A model generated the notes under the pieces. It did no database searches. It was not told the origin of the DNA and saw only the letters and a list, made by a program, of their open reading frames with translations. A stretch of 11,086 nucleotides of DNA from a bacterium (lineage in GTDB: Bacteria > Verrucomicrobiota > Verrucomicrobiae > JAJYAR01), in assembly GCA_021779435.1 (NCBI GenBank), contig JAJYAR010000048.1, forward strand, positions 1 through 11,086, in the 5' to 3' direction. The position numbers were made by a program, and so were the translations under genes. Each line of letters begins with the position of its first letter. The first letter of the stretch is position 1. Below, one piece after another: positions 1 through 7,509 of this stretch.

Positions 1-14
1 TGATACGGAGGTAC

Positions 15-74
15 GGCCGCGAAACAACGTGGCGCTACTGACGGGAGCTTGGTGTTTTTCTGGTTTTCGCGGCC
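15..74 (+). promoter_or_regulatory. Inverted repeat in the leader of the phosphatase gene
   Basis: Arms GGCCGCGAAA (15-24) and TTTCGCGGCC (65-74) are exact reverse complements, separated by 40 bases, and end 26 bases before the ATG at 101. In RNA they could form a 10-bp GC-rich stem closing a large loop. No ligand-binding fold is recognised. The rest of the first 100 bases shows no coding region or clear promoter. A chance match in GC-rich DNA remains possible. Confidence 0.35.
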
Positions 75-100
75 ACCGTGTGCTTGCGTGGTGACCTTTC

Positions 101-916
101 ATGTCCTCTCCCGAATTTCTGCACCGTATCGAAGCAGCCAGGAAAGCCGTCCTAGCGCAGGTGGACCTGCTCCACCGCGAGTTTGGCCGCGCGGAAAGCA
201 AATGGAAGAGTGATGGCACCCGGGTGACCGCGGTGGACATCGCCATTTCCGAGGGAATCTTCCGCGACCTTGGAGCGCTGTTTCCGCAGGACCAGTTCTT
301 CAGCGAAGAGCTTTCGAACTTCACCGCGCCCATCCCGGTGACCTCCCATTTCTCGTGGGTGCTCGACCCGGTCGACGGCACGAACAACTTCGCGCTGGGA
401 ATCCCGCACTGCGCCATTGCGCTGGCGCTCTGCGAATATGGGGAGCCGGTCTATGGCGTCGTGTACGATCTCAGCCGGCGTACCCTCATGCACGGCGGAC
501 CCGGCTTCGGCATGCATGATGGCGATCGGGAGACGAAGGTGAATGTCGGTCCGATCACGAAGGAGACGCTGGTGGGTTTCCACAGCCCCTTCGACAAGAC
601 GCTCACACCGCTCGCAAGCGGGGTGATCTCGAATTTCAAGATCCGTGGGCTTGGGAGCGCGACGCTGCACCTGGCGTACGTCGCGGCCGGACTGCTCGAT
701 GGTTGTGTGGACTACAACGTGAAGATCTGGGATCTCGCCGCGGCGATTCCACTCGTGCGTGCAGCCGGCGGCCAGGCGCGCTTTCTGAACAAGGAGCAAC
801 TCCCGTTGCGCCAGTTCGATCTGAACATGGGCCGGATCATCTACGTCGCCGGGAGCCCGGCCATGTGCAACAAGCTTGTCCAGCTCATGGGCCCGATTCC
901 GGGCAAGCGGGCCTGA
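101..916 (+). CDS. Inositol monophosphatase family protein
   Basis: Product of 271 residues, the usual length for the Mg2+-dependent inositol monophosphatase/SuhB/CysQ superfamily, cytosolic, hydrolysing phosphate monoesters of small molecules. Visible motifs: TAVD at 43-46; metal-binding Glu pair E69-E70 in FFSEE; the core signature LDPVDGTNNF at 88-97 with D89, D92, G93 and T94; and the C-terminal WDLAAAIPLVRAAGG motif starting at W210, with D211 as third metal ligand. The GLGSATLHLAYVAAGLLDG stretch before it also fits the family. All catalytic residues are present, so it should be active. The substrate cannot be told from sequence: inositol phosphate, PAP/PAPS, histidinol phosphate and fructose bisphosphate are all handled in this superfamily. 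The ATG is preceded by GGTGA at a 6-base distance, a partial Shine-Dalgarno match. The gene stands alone and converges on the beta-CASP gene. Confidence 0.93.
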   Translation: MSSPEFLHRIEAARKAVLAQVDLLHREFGRAESKWKSDGTRVTAVDIAISEGIFRDLGALFPQDQFFSEELSNFTAPIPVTSHFSWVLDPVDGTNNFALGIPHCAIALALCEYGEPVYGVVYDLSRRTLMHGGPGFGMHDGDRETKVNVGPITKETLVGFHSPFDKTLTPLASGVISNFKIRGLGSATLHLAYVAAGLLDGCVDYNVKIWDLAAAIPLVRAAGGQARFLNKEQLPLRQFDLNMGRIIYVAGSPAMCNKLVQLMGPIPGKRA

Positions 917-933
917 GAGCGTGCCAGTTCGAT

Positions 934-957
934 GTAGCCGGCCTGCACAGAGGCCGG
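934..957 (+). repeat. GTAGCCGG-type hairpin repeat, copy 1
   Basis: GTAG followed by stem CCGGCCT (938-944), loop GCACAG and AGGCCGG (951-957). It lies 18 bases after the phosphatase stop codon. The stem and the preceding CAGTTCGATGTAG closely match copy 3 at 1038-1061, so this is a dispersed repeat and not only a local terminator. There is no T tract after the stem. Confidence 0.6.
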
Positions 958-992
958 GGCTTGCGGATTGAGGTAGGCGCGCCGCCAAGGCA

Positions 993-1016
993 CCGCGGTC
1001 TGCGGACCGCGGCTAC
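993..1016 (-). repeat. GTAGCC-type hairpin repeat, copy 2, inverted
   Basis: Perfect stem CCGCGGTC (993-1000) / GACCGCGG (1005-1012) with loop TGCG, followed by CTAC (1013-1016), which is the GTAG head of the family read on the minus strand. Its orientation is opposite to copies 1 and 3, as in REP/BIME-type clusters. Confidence 0.6.
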
Positions 1017-1037
1017 AACACGGCAGCGCAGTTCGGT

Positions 1038-1061
1038 GTAGCCGGCCTCCGCAGAGGCCGG
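1038..1061 (+). repeat. GTAGCCGG-type hairpin repeat, copy 3
   Basis: GTAG head at 1038-1041, then perfect stem CCGGCCTC (1042-1049), loop CGCA and GAGGCCGG (1054-1061). The upstream bases CAGTTCGGTGTAG match the flank of copy 1 with one difference, so the repeated unit extends beyond the hairpin. Confidence 0.62.
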
Positions 1062-1132
1062 AGTATGGCAGTTGCGGCCGGTCAGGGGTGAGGATTAAGG
1101 TGTAAGGAAAGCCGTCTTCAACCCTCAACCCA

Positions 1133-1157
1133 CCGCGGTCGCGGAGTCCGGCTACAA
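1133..1157 (-). repeat. Degenerate GTAGCC-type hairpin repeat, copy 4
   Basis: Read on the minus strand this begins TTGTAGCCGGACTCCGCGAC, the same head as the other copies. The stem is imperfect: CCGCGGTC on one side faces GTCCGG on the other, with a possible alternative stem CCGCG/CGCGG at 1133-1144. It lies just beyond the stop codon of the beta-CASP gene and looks like a decayed copy or a mosaic of two variants. Confidence 0.45.
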
Positions 1158-1169
1158 CGAGCCAGACGG

Positions 1170-2528
1170 TCAGACTTGGTATGTCTGCAACGGGACAGGG
1201 TTGAGCACCTTGGACTTGGCGGCCTGCAACGTGAGGTTCTGAAGAAACCACTCGCGTGCGCCGGGATCGCCGTGCGTGAGGACGATTGAACGGGCGTGGG
1301 TTTGAACCGCGAATTCGAGCAGCTCATCGCGGTCGGCGTGGCCGCTGAGTTCGAAACGCTCGATGTGGGCCTTCACCTTCGTCTTCACGTGAGAGGCTTC
1401 AAAGACGAAATCGTCGCCCGGCTTGGACATCAGAAGCTGCCCACCCGGAGTGTCGGGGTCGCAGTAGCCCACGAAACCGATGGTGTTGCGCGCATGGCCG
1501 AGCAGTCCGGAGGCGAGGATGTAGCTTGGTGTCTGCTCGACCATCATGCCTGAACTGACGAGGTAGATGGCCTTCTCCTTCAGATCCTCGCCCGGGTTCA
1601 GCTTCCGAGGCAGGGACTTCACCTTCATGTCCTTGAGGATCGAGCGGTTGAACTGCACGTGCTTCGTCTTCCGCGAAATCTCGTCGAAGTAGTCCGAGAG
1701 ATCGACGCCGAGGCCGGACGCGTAAATCGGCGCGGCGACGAGCCGGCCGAATTTCCGCGCGTCATGGAGAATCGAAAGGATCTCCTGCATGCGTCCCAGC
1801 GCGAACACCGGCATCAGGAACGAGCCGCCGCGCTGGATGGTGCTGTTGATCGAATCGACGAGCCGGGCGACCTCGTGCACCCGTTCCTTGCCCTCGGGAC
1901 GTTCCGTCAGACCGCGGGTTGTCTCCATAACGAGGGTGTCAAAGTGTCCGGCCGGGAACTTGGCGGCAGGCGTGGTCCGCTGATTCTGGAACAGCACGTC
2001 GCCGGTGAAGAAGATCGCCCGGTGCTTGTGCCGGAGTTCCACGCCGACGGCGCCCGCAACGTGACCGGCTCCATGGAAGATGATCTCTATGTCTTCCTTT
2101 GCGCCGCGGAAATGCTTCGCCTGGCCGAACGGAAGCGGGGTGAAGCGCTTCGAGCAGCGGTCGATCTCGTCATGCGTGAACAGCGGGTAGTCCGGGATGT
2201 TCTCCGCCTCACGCTGCTTGAGCATCACGTTCGCCGAATTGTGCAGCATGCGCTCGATGAGCATCCGGCTCGAGCTGCTCATGATGACCGGAGTGTTCGG
2301 GTGCTCCCGCATCACGACGGGCAGGCTGCCGATGTGGTCCAGGTGGCAATGGGTGATGATGATCAGGTCCAGCGTGACATTCCTCAGAATTCCGAGGTCG
2401 GGCGTGGCTGCGCGCCCCACCTTTTTCGGGTGGAGGCCGCAATCGACCAAAATGTTCAAGTCGCCGAGCTGAATGAACAGCGAGTTGGCGCCGATGCCGC
2501 CGTCGCGGTTCAAGTCTGTGAGCTTCAT
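1170..2528 (-). CDS. Beta-CASP metallo-beta-lactamase protein (CPSF-type RNA-processing nuclease family)
   Basis: Product of 452 residues. The N-terminal metallo-beta-lactamase half has VDCG (28-31), the zinc motif HCHLDH (60-65), H156 in GAGHVAGA and D177 in FTGD. The inserted beta-CASP half has motif A acid E202 in METTRG, the FALGRMQEI segment (242-250), SSGMM (325-329), motif B H397 in SGHADR and motif C H419 in LTHGD. This full set is that of the CPSF73/Ysh1-like group, whose members cut RNA as zinc-dependent endo- or 5'-3' exonucleases. It is shorter than RNase J and lacks an RNase J-type C-terminal domain. RNA cleavage is inferred from the family. The ATG at 2528 is chosen because MKLTDLNRDGGIGANS is a natural N-terminus just before the first fold strand; no Shine-Dalgarno is visible. 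The reading frame stays open upstream but gives an implausible aromatic run. It is divergent from apaG and not in an operon. Confidence 0.9.
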   Translation of the reverse strand: MKLTDLNRDGGIGANSLFIQLGDLNILVDCGLHPKKVGRAATPDLGILRNVTLDLIIITHCHLDHIGSLPVVMREHPNTPVIMSSSSRMLIERMLHNSANVMLKQREAENIPDYPLFTHDEIDRCSKRFTPLPFGQAKHFRGAKEDIEIIFHGAGHVAGAVGVELRHKHRAIFFTGDVLFQNQRTTPAAKFPAGHFDTLVMETTRGLTERPEGKERVHEVARLVDSINSTIQRGGSFLMPVFALGRMQEILSILHDARKFGRLVAAPIYASGLGVDLSDYFDEISRKTKHVQFNRSILKDMKVKSLPRKLNPGEDLKEKAIYLVSSGMMVEQTPSYILASGLLGHARNTIGFVGYCDPDTPGGQLLMSKPGDDFVFEASHVKTKVKAHIERFELSGHADRDELLEFAVQTHARSIVLTHGDPGAREWFLQNLTLQAAKSKVLNPVPLQTYQV

Positions 2529-2540
2529 CGCCGCAAAGAA

Positions 2541-2570
2541 GAACCAGAAGTACGAATAGAACCAGTACGA
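2541..2570. repeat. Imperfect direct repeat in the beta-CASP/apaG divergent spacer
   Basis: GAACCAGAAGTACGA (2541-2555) is followed by GAACCAGTACGA (2559-2570), the same unit lacking AAG. It lies 13 bases upstream of the beta-CASP start codon, within its leader or promoter, in the 116-bp spacer shared with apaG. It could be a pair of binding sites for a regulator or a small tandem duplication. No standard promoter boxes could be assigned with confidence in this spacer. Confidence 0.4.
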
Positions 2571-2644
2571 AGTGAGGCAGAGGGCCGGGAGCGGTTCTTT
2601 CCTTCCCTCTTGCGGACGAACGTTCCCCGGGTCTCTTTCACTCC

Positions 2645-3028
2645 GTGTCCTGTTCCCGTGAACTCCCGGGCCTCACCGCCCGCCTCGACAAGCTGTGCTA
2701 CCACCACGGCGGGGCGAGCCTTCCGGCGGACAAGCCGCACGCTTTCGTCTATTTCATCACGATCCGGAACAACTCCGACCGCGTTGTCACGCTGCTGGGG
2801 CGGAAATGGGTGCTGGCGCATCGCGATGGAACCCAGTTGGTCGTCGAAGGCGACCGGATCGTGGGCGAGACGCCGCGGCTGGCGCCAGGCGAGCAGTTTT
2901 CGTACAACAGCTACCACGTGACGGGTGAGGATGCCACGGCGCACGGGAGTTTTCACGGTCTCGACGAGTACGGTGAGCAGGTCCACGTGATCTTGCCGCC
3001 GTTCGAGATGAGCATTCCGTCGGTCTGA
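2645..3028 (+). CDS. apaG: ApaG domain protein
   Basis: Product of 127 residues, the normal length of bacterial ApaG (about 125), a fibronectin-III-like beta-sandwich. Family landmarks in order: HAFVYFITIRNNSDRVVTLL at 32-51, the GRKW motif at 52-55, VEGDRIVGETPRLAPGE at 67-83, YNSYHV at 87-92 and the C-terminal ILPPFEMSIP at 116-125. ApaG has been linked to Co2+ resistance and Mg2+ efflux in Enterobacteria, and the same domain occurs in eukaryotic F-box and PolDIP2 proteins; its molecular function is unsettled. The start is a GTG: the frame is closed by a TGA at 2573-2575 and no ATG, GTG or TTG occurs in frame between them. No Shine-Dalgarno is evident. It precedes purH by 132 bases on the same strand, so a shared transcript is possible but unproven. 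The usual partner apaH is absent. Confidence 0.9.
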   Translation: MSCSRELPGLTARLDKLCYHHGGASLPADKPHAFVYFITIRNNSDRVVTLLGRKWVLAHRDGTQLVVEGDRIVGETPRLAPGEQFSYNSYHVTGEDATAHGSFHGLDEYGEQVHVILPPFEMSIPSV

Positions 3029-3160
3029 CGGTGCCTTCCGGACGGGTCGCTCGCGAGCCAGCCGGTCCCCCAACGCGCTGATTTCCGATCAATTGCGCGG
3101 CAGGTCCCCGCTCGTTTTCGCGCTTGCTGCGCGTCGGGGCTGACGCGAGATTCCGAACGC

Positions 3161-4717
3161 ATGGCCAAATTCGCGCTTCTCTCGGTTTCAGACAAACAGG
3201 GTCTGGTGGAGTTCGCCACCGCACTGGTGCAGCAGTACGGATACACACTGCTCTCCACAGGAGGCACCGCAAAGCTCCTGGCCCAGCAGGGACTCCCGGT
3301 GACGGAGGTGAGCCAGCACACCGGATTCCCCGAAATCATGGAGGGCCGCGTGAAGACGCTCCACCCGAAGATCCACGGTGGTTTGCTCTGCCGGCGTGAC
3401 AAGGCGCAGCACCTGGCCGAGGCAAAGAAGAACGGGATCGAGCTGATCGATCTCGTGGTCGTGAACCTGTATCCTTTCGAGCAGACCGTCGCGAAGCCGC
3501 ACGTGGAGTTCGAGGAGGCGATCGAGAACATCGACATCGGCGGCCCCTCGATGCTGCGGAGCGCGGCAAAGAACCACGAGAGCGTGACGGTTGTGTGCGA
3601 TCCCGCCGACTACACGGCCGTTCTCGCTGCGTTCGCGGAGCCGGACAAGCTGGTCGATCTTCGTCGGAAACTCGCGCTCAAGGTCTTTCAGCGCACGGCG
3701 CGCTATGACGCCGCGATCGCCAAGTACCTCGAAGGTCAGCTCGGCGAGCCCGATATCGAGGCGCTCAGTGGGTTTCCCGAGACGCTCAGCGTTTCCTGGA
3801 AAAAGGCGCAGTCGCTGCGCTACGGTGAGAACCCGCACCAGAAAGCCGCGCTCTACGGCACATTCCACGAGCACTTCGAGCAGCTCCAGGGGAAGGAGCT
3901 CTCGTACAACAACATTCTCGATATCACGTCGGCGACCTATCTGATCGGCGAATTCGAAAAGCCGACGGTTGCCATTCTGAAGCACACGAACCCGTGCGGC
4001 GTCGCCACCAGCGACACGCTGGTCGATGCCTGGGAAAAGGCCCTCGAAACCGACCGGCAGGCGCCGTACGGCGGCATCATCATCGTCAACCAGACGCTGG
4101 ACGGTGCAGTGGCCAAGGCGATCGCGGAGCTCTTCACCGAAGTGATCATCGCCCCGCGCTTCTCGGAAGAGGCGATGGCGATTCTGTCGAAGAAGAAGAA
4201 TCTCCGTTTGATGATCGCAAAGGCCGGCGCGGCAGGGACCGGCATCGATGCGCTGCAGGAAATCCGTTCGGTTGTGGGTGGCGTGCTCGTGCAGGACCGC
4301 AACCTGCATCTCGGTGACCGCAAGGACTTCAAGGTCGTGACGAAACGTCAGCCGAGCGAAGAAGAGTGGGCGTCGATGATCTTCGGCTGGAAGGTCTGCA
4401 AGCACGTGAAATCGAATGCGATCGTCTACACTCGCGGCGAGCGGACGCTCGGCATCGGCGCGGGGCAGATGGCCCGGGTTGACAGCTCGCGTATCGCGGT
4501 TTGGAAGGCCGGCGAGGCGAAGCTCGATCTGCATGGCTCGGTCGTCGTCAGCGAAGCGCTGTTTCCGTTCCCGGATGGCTTGATCGCCGCCGCCGACGCC
4601 GGAGCCACCGCCGCGATTCAGCCCGGCGGCTCGGTGCGCGATCAGCTGGTCGTCGAGGCCGCGGATGCCCGCGGGATGGCGATGGTCTTCACCGGCATCC
4701 GGCACTTCAAACACTGA
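3161..4717 (+). CDS. purH: Bifunctional AICAR formyltransferase / IMP cyclohydrolase
   Basis: Product of 518 residues, the usual length for PurH, a cytosolic enzyme catalysing the last two steps of purine synthesis: formylation of AICAR by 10-formyl-THF, then ring closure to IMP. The IMP cyclohydrolase domain fills about 1-195, with SVSDKQG (8-14), STGGTAK (32-38), the phosphate-binding GRVKTLHPKIHGG (62-74) and NLYPFEQT (102-109). The formyltransferase domain follows, with RYGENPHQKAALYG (220-233), the catalytic pair K274-H275 in ILKHTNPCG, APYGGIIIVN (301-310), then CKHVKSNAIVY, IGAGQMARVDS and the terminal GGSVRDQLVVEAAD and MVFTGIRHFKH. Both domains are complete. The ATG at 3161 gives the normal N-terminus MAKFALLSVSDKQG. 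No strong ribosome binding site or purine regulatory element is seen in the 132 bases before it. It converges on mutS. Confidence 0.97.
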   Translation: MAKFALLSVSDKQGLVEFATALVQQYGYTLLSTGGTAKLLAQQGLPVTEVSQHTGFPEIMEGRVKTLHPKIHGGLLCRRDKAQHLAEAKKNGIELIDLVVVNLYPFEQTVAKPHVEFEEAIENIDIGGPSMLRSAAKNHESVTVVCDPADYTAVLAAFAEPDKLVDLRRKLALKVFQRTARYDAAIAKYLEGQLGEPDIEALSGFPETLSVSWKKAQSLRYGENPHQKAALYGTFHEHFEQLQGKELSYNNILDITSATYLIGEFEKPTVAILKHTNPCGVATSDTLVDAWEKALETDRQAPYGGIIIVNQTLDGAVAKAIAELFTEVIIAPRFSEEAMAILSKKKNLRLMIAKAGAAGTGIDALQEIRSVVGGVLVQDRNLHLGDRKDFKVVTKRQPSEEEWASMIFGWKVCKHVKSNAIVYTRGERTLGIGAGQMARVDSSRIAVWKAGEAKLDLHGSVVVSEALFPFPDGLIAAADAGATAAIQPGGSVRDQLVVEAADARGMAMVFTGIRHFKH

Positions 4718-4725
4718 GCGGACAG

Positions 4726-4742
4726 GCGGCGGCTTCCGCCGC
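4726..4742 (+). terminator. GC-rich hairpin just after purH
   Basis: Stem GCGGCGG (4726-4732) / CCGCCGC (4736-4742) with a CTT loop, starting 8 bases after the purH stop codon. The stem is very stable, but no T tract follows, so it is at best a non-canonical terminator or an mRNA 3'-end stabiliser. Position is the main support. Confidence 0.4.
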
Positions 4743-4788
4743 AGCTCGGTCGGCTCGCTGGCGCTCGCCGCCACACGACCGTGGGCCC

Positions 4789-4809
4789 GCGCGGGCTGAA
4801 GCCCCGCGC
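4789..4809. repeat. Hairpin in the purH-mutS spacer
   Basis: GCGCGGGCT (4789-4797) and AGCCCCGCGC (4800-4809) pair almost completely, with one extra C in the right arm and a 2-base loop. The core GGGCTGAAGCCC is a self-complementary module of the kind scattered between genes in GC-rich bacteria. It may aid termination from either side of this convergent spacer. Confidence 0.4.
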
Positions 4810-4823
4810 CAAGCGGCTTTGTT

Positions 4824-4853
4824 GTAGCCGGGGTCCACAGACCCCGGTGCTAC
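4824..4853 (+). repeat. GTAGCCGG-type hairpin repeat, copy 5
   Basis: Outer arms GTAGC (4824-4828) and GCTAC (4849-4853) close inner stem CCGGGGTC (4828-4835) / GACCCCGG (4840-4847) with loop CACA and a bulged T. This is the most complete copy in the window: both GTAGC ends are retained, whereas copies 1-3 keep only one. It lies between the convergent purH and mutS. The preceding TT also matches copies 2 and 4 read on their own strand. Confidence 0.6.
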
Positions 4854-4947
4854 CCGGACGTGAGAACTCGTCTTCGGTGGCGCCAGTCTTCACCCCGGCG
4901 CTTGGGCGCCTTTCGGGTGCGAGGGTGGGTCCGTCCCCGCTCGCCGG

Positions 4948-7506
4948 TCACAACAGCGTGAGCTGCGAGTCGTCGGTCGGTGCGACCGTGATCTTCTTCT
5001 TGGGACGCGCCTGCGGGGCGGGAAGCGATACCGTTGTGTCGTCGCTCTCGAGCTTCGCGAGGATCGTCTTTGCGCGATCGATCACCGTCAGCGGCAGGCC
5101 CGCGAGCCGGGCCACCTGGATGCCGTAGCTGCGATCGGCGGCGCCGGCGACGACGCGGCGGACGAAGACGATCTCGTCGTTCCATTCCTTCACGGCGACC
5201 GAGAAGTTTCGGAGACGCGGCAGGTGTTTCTCGAGCTGGGTCAGCTCCTGATAGTGCGTCGCGAACAACGTCCGCGGTCCACGCTCCGGTGACCGATGAA
5301 GGTGTTCGACGACGGCCCATGCGATGGACAGCCCGTCGTACGTCGAGGTGCCGCGGCCGATCTCGTCGAGGATGATGAGTGAACGATCCGTGGCATTGTT
5401 GAGGATGTTCGCCGTCTCGTTCATCTCGACCATGAACGTCGAGTTGCCTCGCGCGAGGTCGTCACTGGCGCCGACCCGGGAGAAGACGCGATCGACGAGA
5501 CCGATGCGGCACGATTTGGCGGGCACCCAGCAGCCGACCTGCGCCATGAGGGTGATCAGTGCAACCTGGCGGATGTAGGTCGACTTGCCGGCCATGTTTG
5601 GACCGGTGATCAACGCGATCTGGGCGTCGTCACAGGCGAGAAGCGTGTCGTTCGGGACGAAGCCCGCGCTCGCGCCGCGCGCCAGCGGGATGTCCGCCGA
5701 GCGGAGCATCTGCTCCACGACGGGATGACGGCCGTCGACGATCTCGAGGCTCTCGCCATCGTCGAGGACCGGCTGGCAGTAGTCCCACTCGCGGGCGAGC
5801 AGCGCCCAGCCGACGAGGACGTCCAGCTCAGCCAGGGCGTCCGCCGTTTGCGCGAGTGCGACCGAGTCATCGAGCACCCTGGCAACGAGTCCGTTGAACA
5901 ACTCGAGCTCGCGTGCGAGCGAGTTCTCCTCGGCATGGAAAATCTCCTTCTCCTTTTGACGGAGCGCCTCGGTGACATACCGCTCGCCGCCGACGGTTGT
6001 CTGGCGGCGGATGTAGTCGGAAGGCACCAGGTGGAGGTTGGCCTTCGTCACCTCGATGTAGTACCCAAAATTGTTCGTGAACCTGACCTTCAGGCTGCGG
6101 ATCCCGGTGCGTTCCTGCTCGGCGCGTTCGAGGTCGGAGAGCCAGGTCTTGTTGTCGGTCGTCAGCGAGCGAAGCCGGTCGAGCTCGGCGTCGTAACCGG
6201 GACGGAGGTAGTGGCCGTCGTTGAGATCATTGGGCAGCTCGTCGGCGAGCGCCGACGCCAGCAGCTGTCGCAAGTCGGGCAATTCGTGGAGTCGCGAGGC
6301 GAGCGCGGCGACGGCGGAGCCTGGAGGAAAGGCGGCGAGCGCGGCGTGCAGCGGCGGAATCTGGGCGAGGGTGTCACGCACGCCGCCGAGCTCGCGCGGA
6401 TTACGCAGTTTGTTCTGAAGACGGCCGAGGATGCGGGGGATATCACGCACCTGGCCCAGGAGCTCGTGAAGCTCCGCGAGTCGGCCGGGCTCCGTGCGGA
6501 GTTCGCCGACTGCGGATTGCCGCCGCCGCATCTCGACGAGGTCGAGCGTCGGGGTGGCGAGCCAGCGCTCCAGGAGCCGGGCTCCGGCAGCGGTCGTGGT
6601 GCGGTTGATCGCATTGAGGAGCGAGCCCTCACGTCCGCCGCGGATCGAGGAGAAGATCTCGAGGTTGCGGAGTGTCGCCGGGTCCATGAGCAGCGTGTTC
6701 GTGCTGCGGTACTCCTGGAGGCCGCGGAGGTTTTCGGGCTTGGCGCAGAGATTCTCCGTCGCGTAGTGAACCAATGCTCCGGCGGCGCCCAGCGCGGGAT
6801 GGGAGTGCGCGATGCCGAAACCCTCGAGATTGAGGACCCCGAGGGCATCCAGGACCGTCGAGGCGCCGCTTGCGGCGTCGAAATGATAGCCCGGAAGTTC
6901 GGACGCCAGGCGGTTCGAACAGAAGGCGTGCAGTGCGTGGAGCTCGGTCTGTTCGTGTGGCGCCGAGGACCAGCGGTCACGCTCGCCCTCGACGACGAGC
7001 AGCTCGGCGGGATCGAGGGCGGTCAGGACAGGGAGCAGGTTTCCGACCCTGCCGTCGGTCGCGATCCGGAACTCGCCGGTGGAGAGATCGAGCCAGGCGG
7101 CGTGGAGTCCCTGTTTGTCGACGCAGATCGCCGCGAGGTAATGATTGCGGACGGCCTCGAGCTGGTTTGCCGCGAGCGTCGTGCCGGGGGAGAGGATACG
7201 CGTCAGTTGTCGGCGGACCAGCTTGCCGGGTTTCGGTGCCTCGGCCTGATCGCAGATGGCGACCTTTTTCCCGGCGGCGAGCAGCTTGGAAACGTAGGTA
7301 TCGCACGCGTGCGCCGGGATCCCCGCCATGGGATGCTCCTGGCGCTTGGTCAGCGTGAGTCCGAGGAGCTTCGACGCCGTGACGGCGTCGTCGAAGAACA
7401 TCTCGAAGAAATCGCCCAGTCTGAACAGCAGGAGCGTGTCGCGCGACAGGCCGCGCTTCACCTCGAAGTACTGCTGCATCATGGGCGTGAGCTTCGCGTC
7501 GGACAT
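4948..7506 (-). CDS. mutS: DNA mismatch repair protein MutS
   Basis: Product of 852 residues, a full-length MutS1. It forms a dimer clamp that recognises mismatches and, on ATP binding, recruits MutL. The N-terminal domain has the mismatch-wedge motif F33-F34-E35 in RLGDFFEMFFDDA, followed by the connector (about 125-250) and lever/clamp domains (about 265-560). The ATPase domain has Walker A GPNMAGKST (635-643), the RGNSTFMVE signature (686-694), Walker B LIILDEIGRGTS with D714-E715, and FATHYQEL. It ends in QLTLL (848-852), matching the QxxLL/QLxLF beta-clamp-binding pattern that MutS carries near its C-terminus. The ATG at 7506 is preceded by GGAGG (plus-strand bases 7510-7514), only 3 bases away; no better start exists. 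mutL is not adjacent. It diverges from the hydrolase and converges on purH. Confidence 0.97.
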   Translation of the reverse strand: MSDAKLTPMMQQYFEVKRGLSRDTLLLFRLGDFFEMFFDDAVTASKLLGLTLTKRQEHPMAGIPAHACDTYVSKLLAAGKKVAICDQAEAPKPGKLVRRQLTRILSPGTTLAANQLEAVRNHYLAAICVDKQGLHAAWLDLSTGEFRIATDGRVGNLLPVLTALDPAELLVVEGERDRWSSAPHEQTELHALHAFCSNRLASELPGYHFDAASGASTVLDALGVLNLEGFGIAHSHPALGAAGALVHYATENLCAKPENLRGLQEYRSTNTLLMDPATLRNLEIFSSIRGGREGSLLNAINRTTTAAGARLLERWLATPTLDLVEMRRRQSAVGELRTEPGRLAELHELLGQVRDIPRILGRLQNKLRNPRELGGVRDTLAQIPPLHAALAAFPPGSAVAALASRLHELPDLRQLLASALADELPNDLNDGHYLRPGYDAELDRLRSLTTDNKTWLSDLERAEQERTGIRSLKVRFTNNFGYYIEVTKANLHLVPSDYIRRQTTVGGERYVTEALRQKEKEIFHAEENSLARELELFNGLVARVLDDSVALAQTADALAELDVLVGWALLAREWDYCQPVLDDGESLEIVDGRHPVVEQMLRSADIPLARGASAGFVPNDTLLACDDAQIALITGPNMAGKSTYIRQVALITLMAQVGCWVPAKSCRIGLVDRVFSRVGASDDLARGNSTFMVEMNETANILNNATDRSLIILDEIGRGTSTYDGLSIAWAVVEHLHRSPERGPRTLFATHYQELTQLEKHLPRLRNFSVAVKEWNDEIVFVRRVVAGAADRSYGIQVARLAGLPLTVIDRAKTILAKLESDDTTVSLPAPQARPKKKITVAPTDDSQLTLL

Positions 7507-7509
7507 CAG

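Noticed and set aside
934..1157. CRISPR array suggested by repeated hairpins
   Set aside because: Copies alternate in orientation, differ in stem sequence and are unevenly spaced, with no cas genes; they are interspersed palindromic repeats.
2529..2644. Longer N-terminus for the beta-CASP protein, since its frame stays open upstream
   Set aside because: The extension reads as an aromatic run (YWFYSYFWFFF) encoded by the direct repeat and would extend into the start of apaG. The fold begins naturally at the ATG at 2528.
1659..2921. 420-codon plus-strand frame across the beta-CASP gene and into apaG
   Set aside because: It overlaps two genes supported by motifs and shows no domain; its C-terminal end runs out of frame through apaG.
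3188..4774. 528-codon open frame antisense to purH
   Set aside because: It covers nearly all of an intact purH, has Arg/Leu/Asp-rich composition and no family motifs, so it is a GC-driven shadow.
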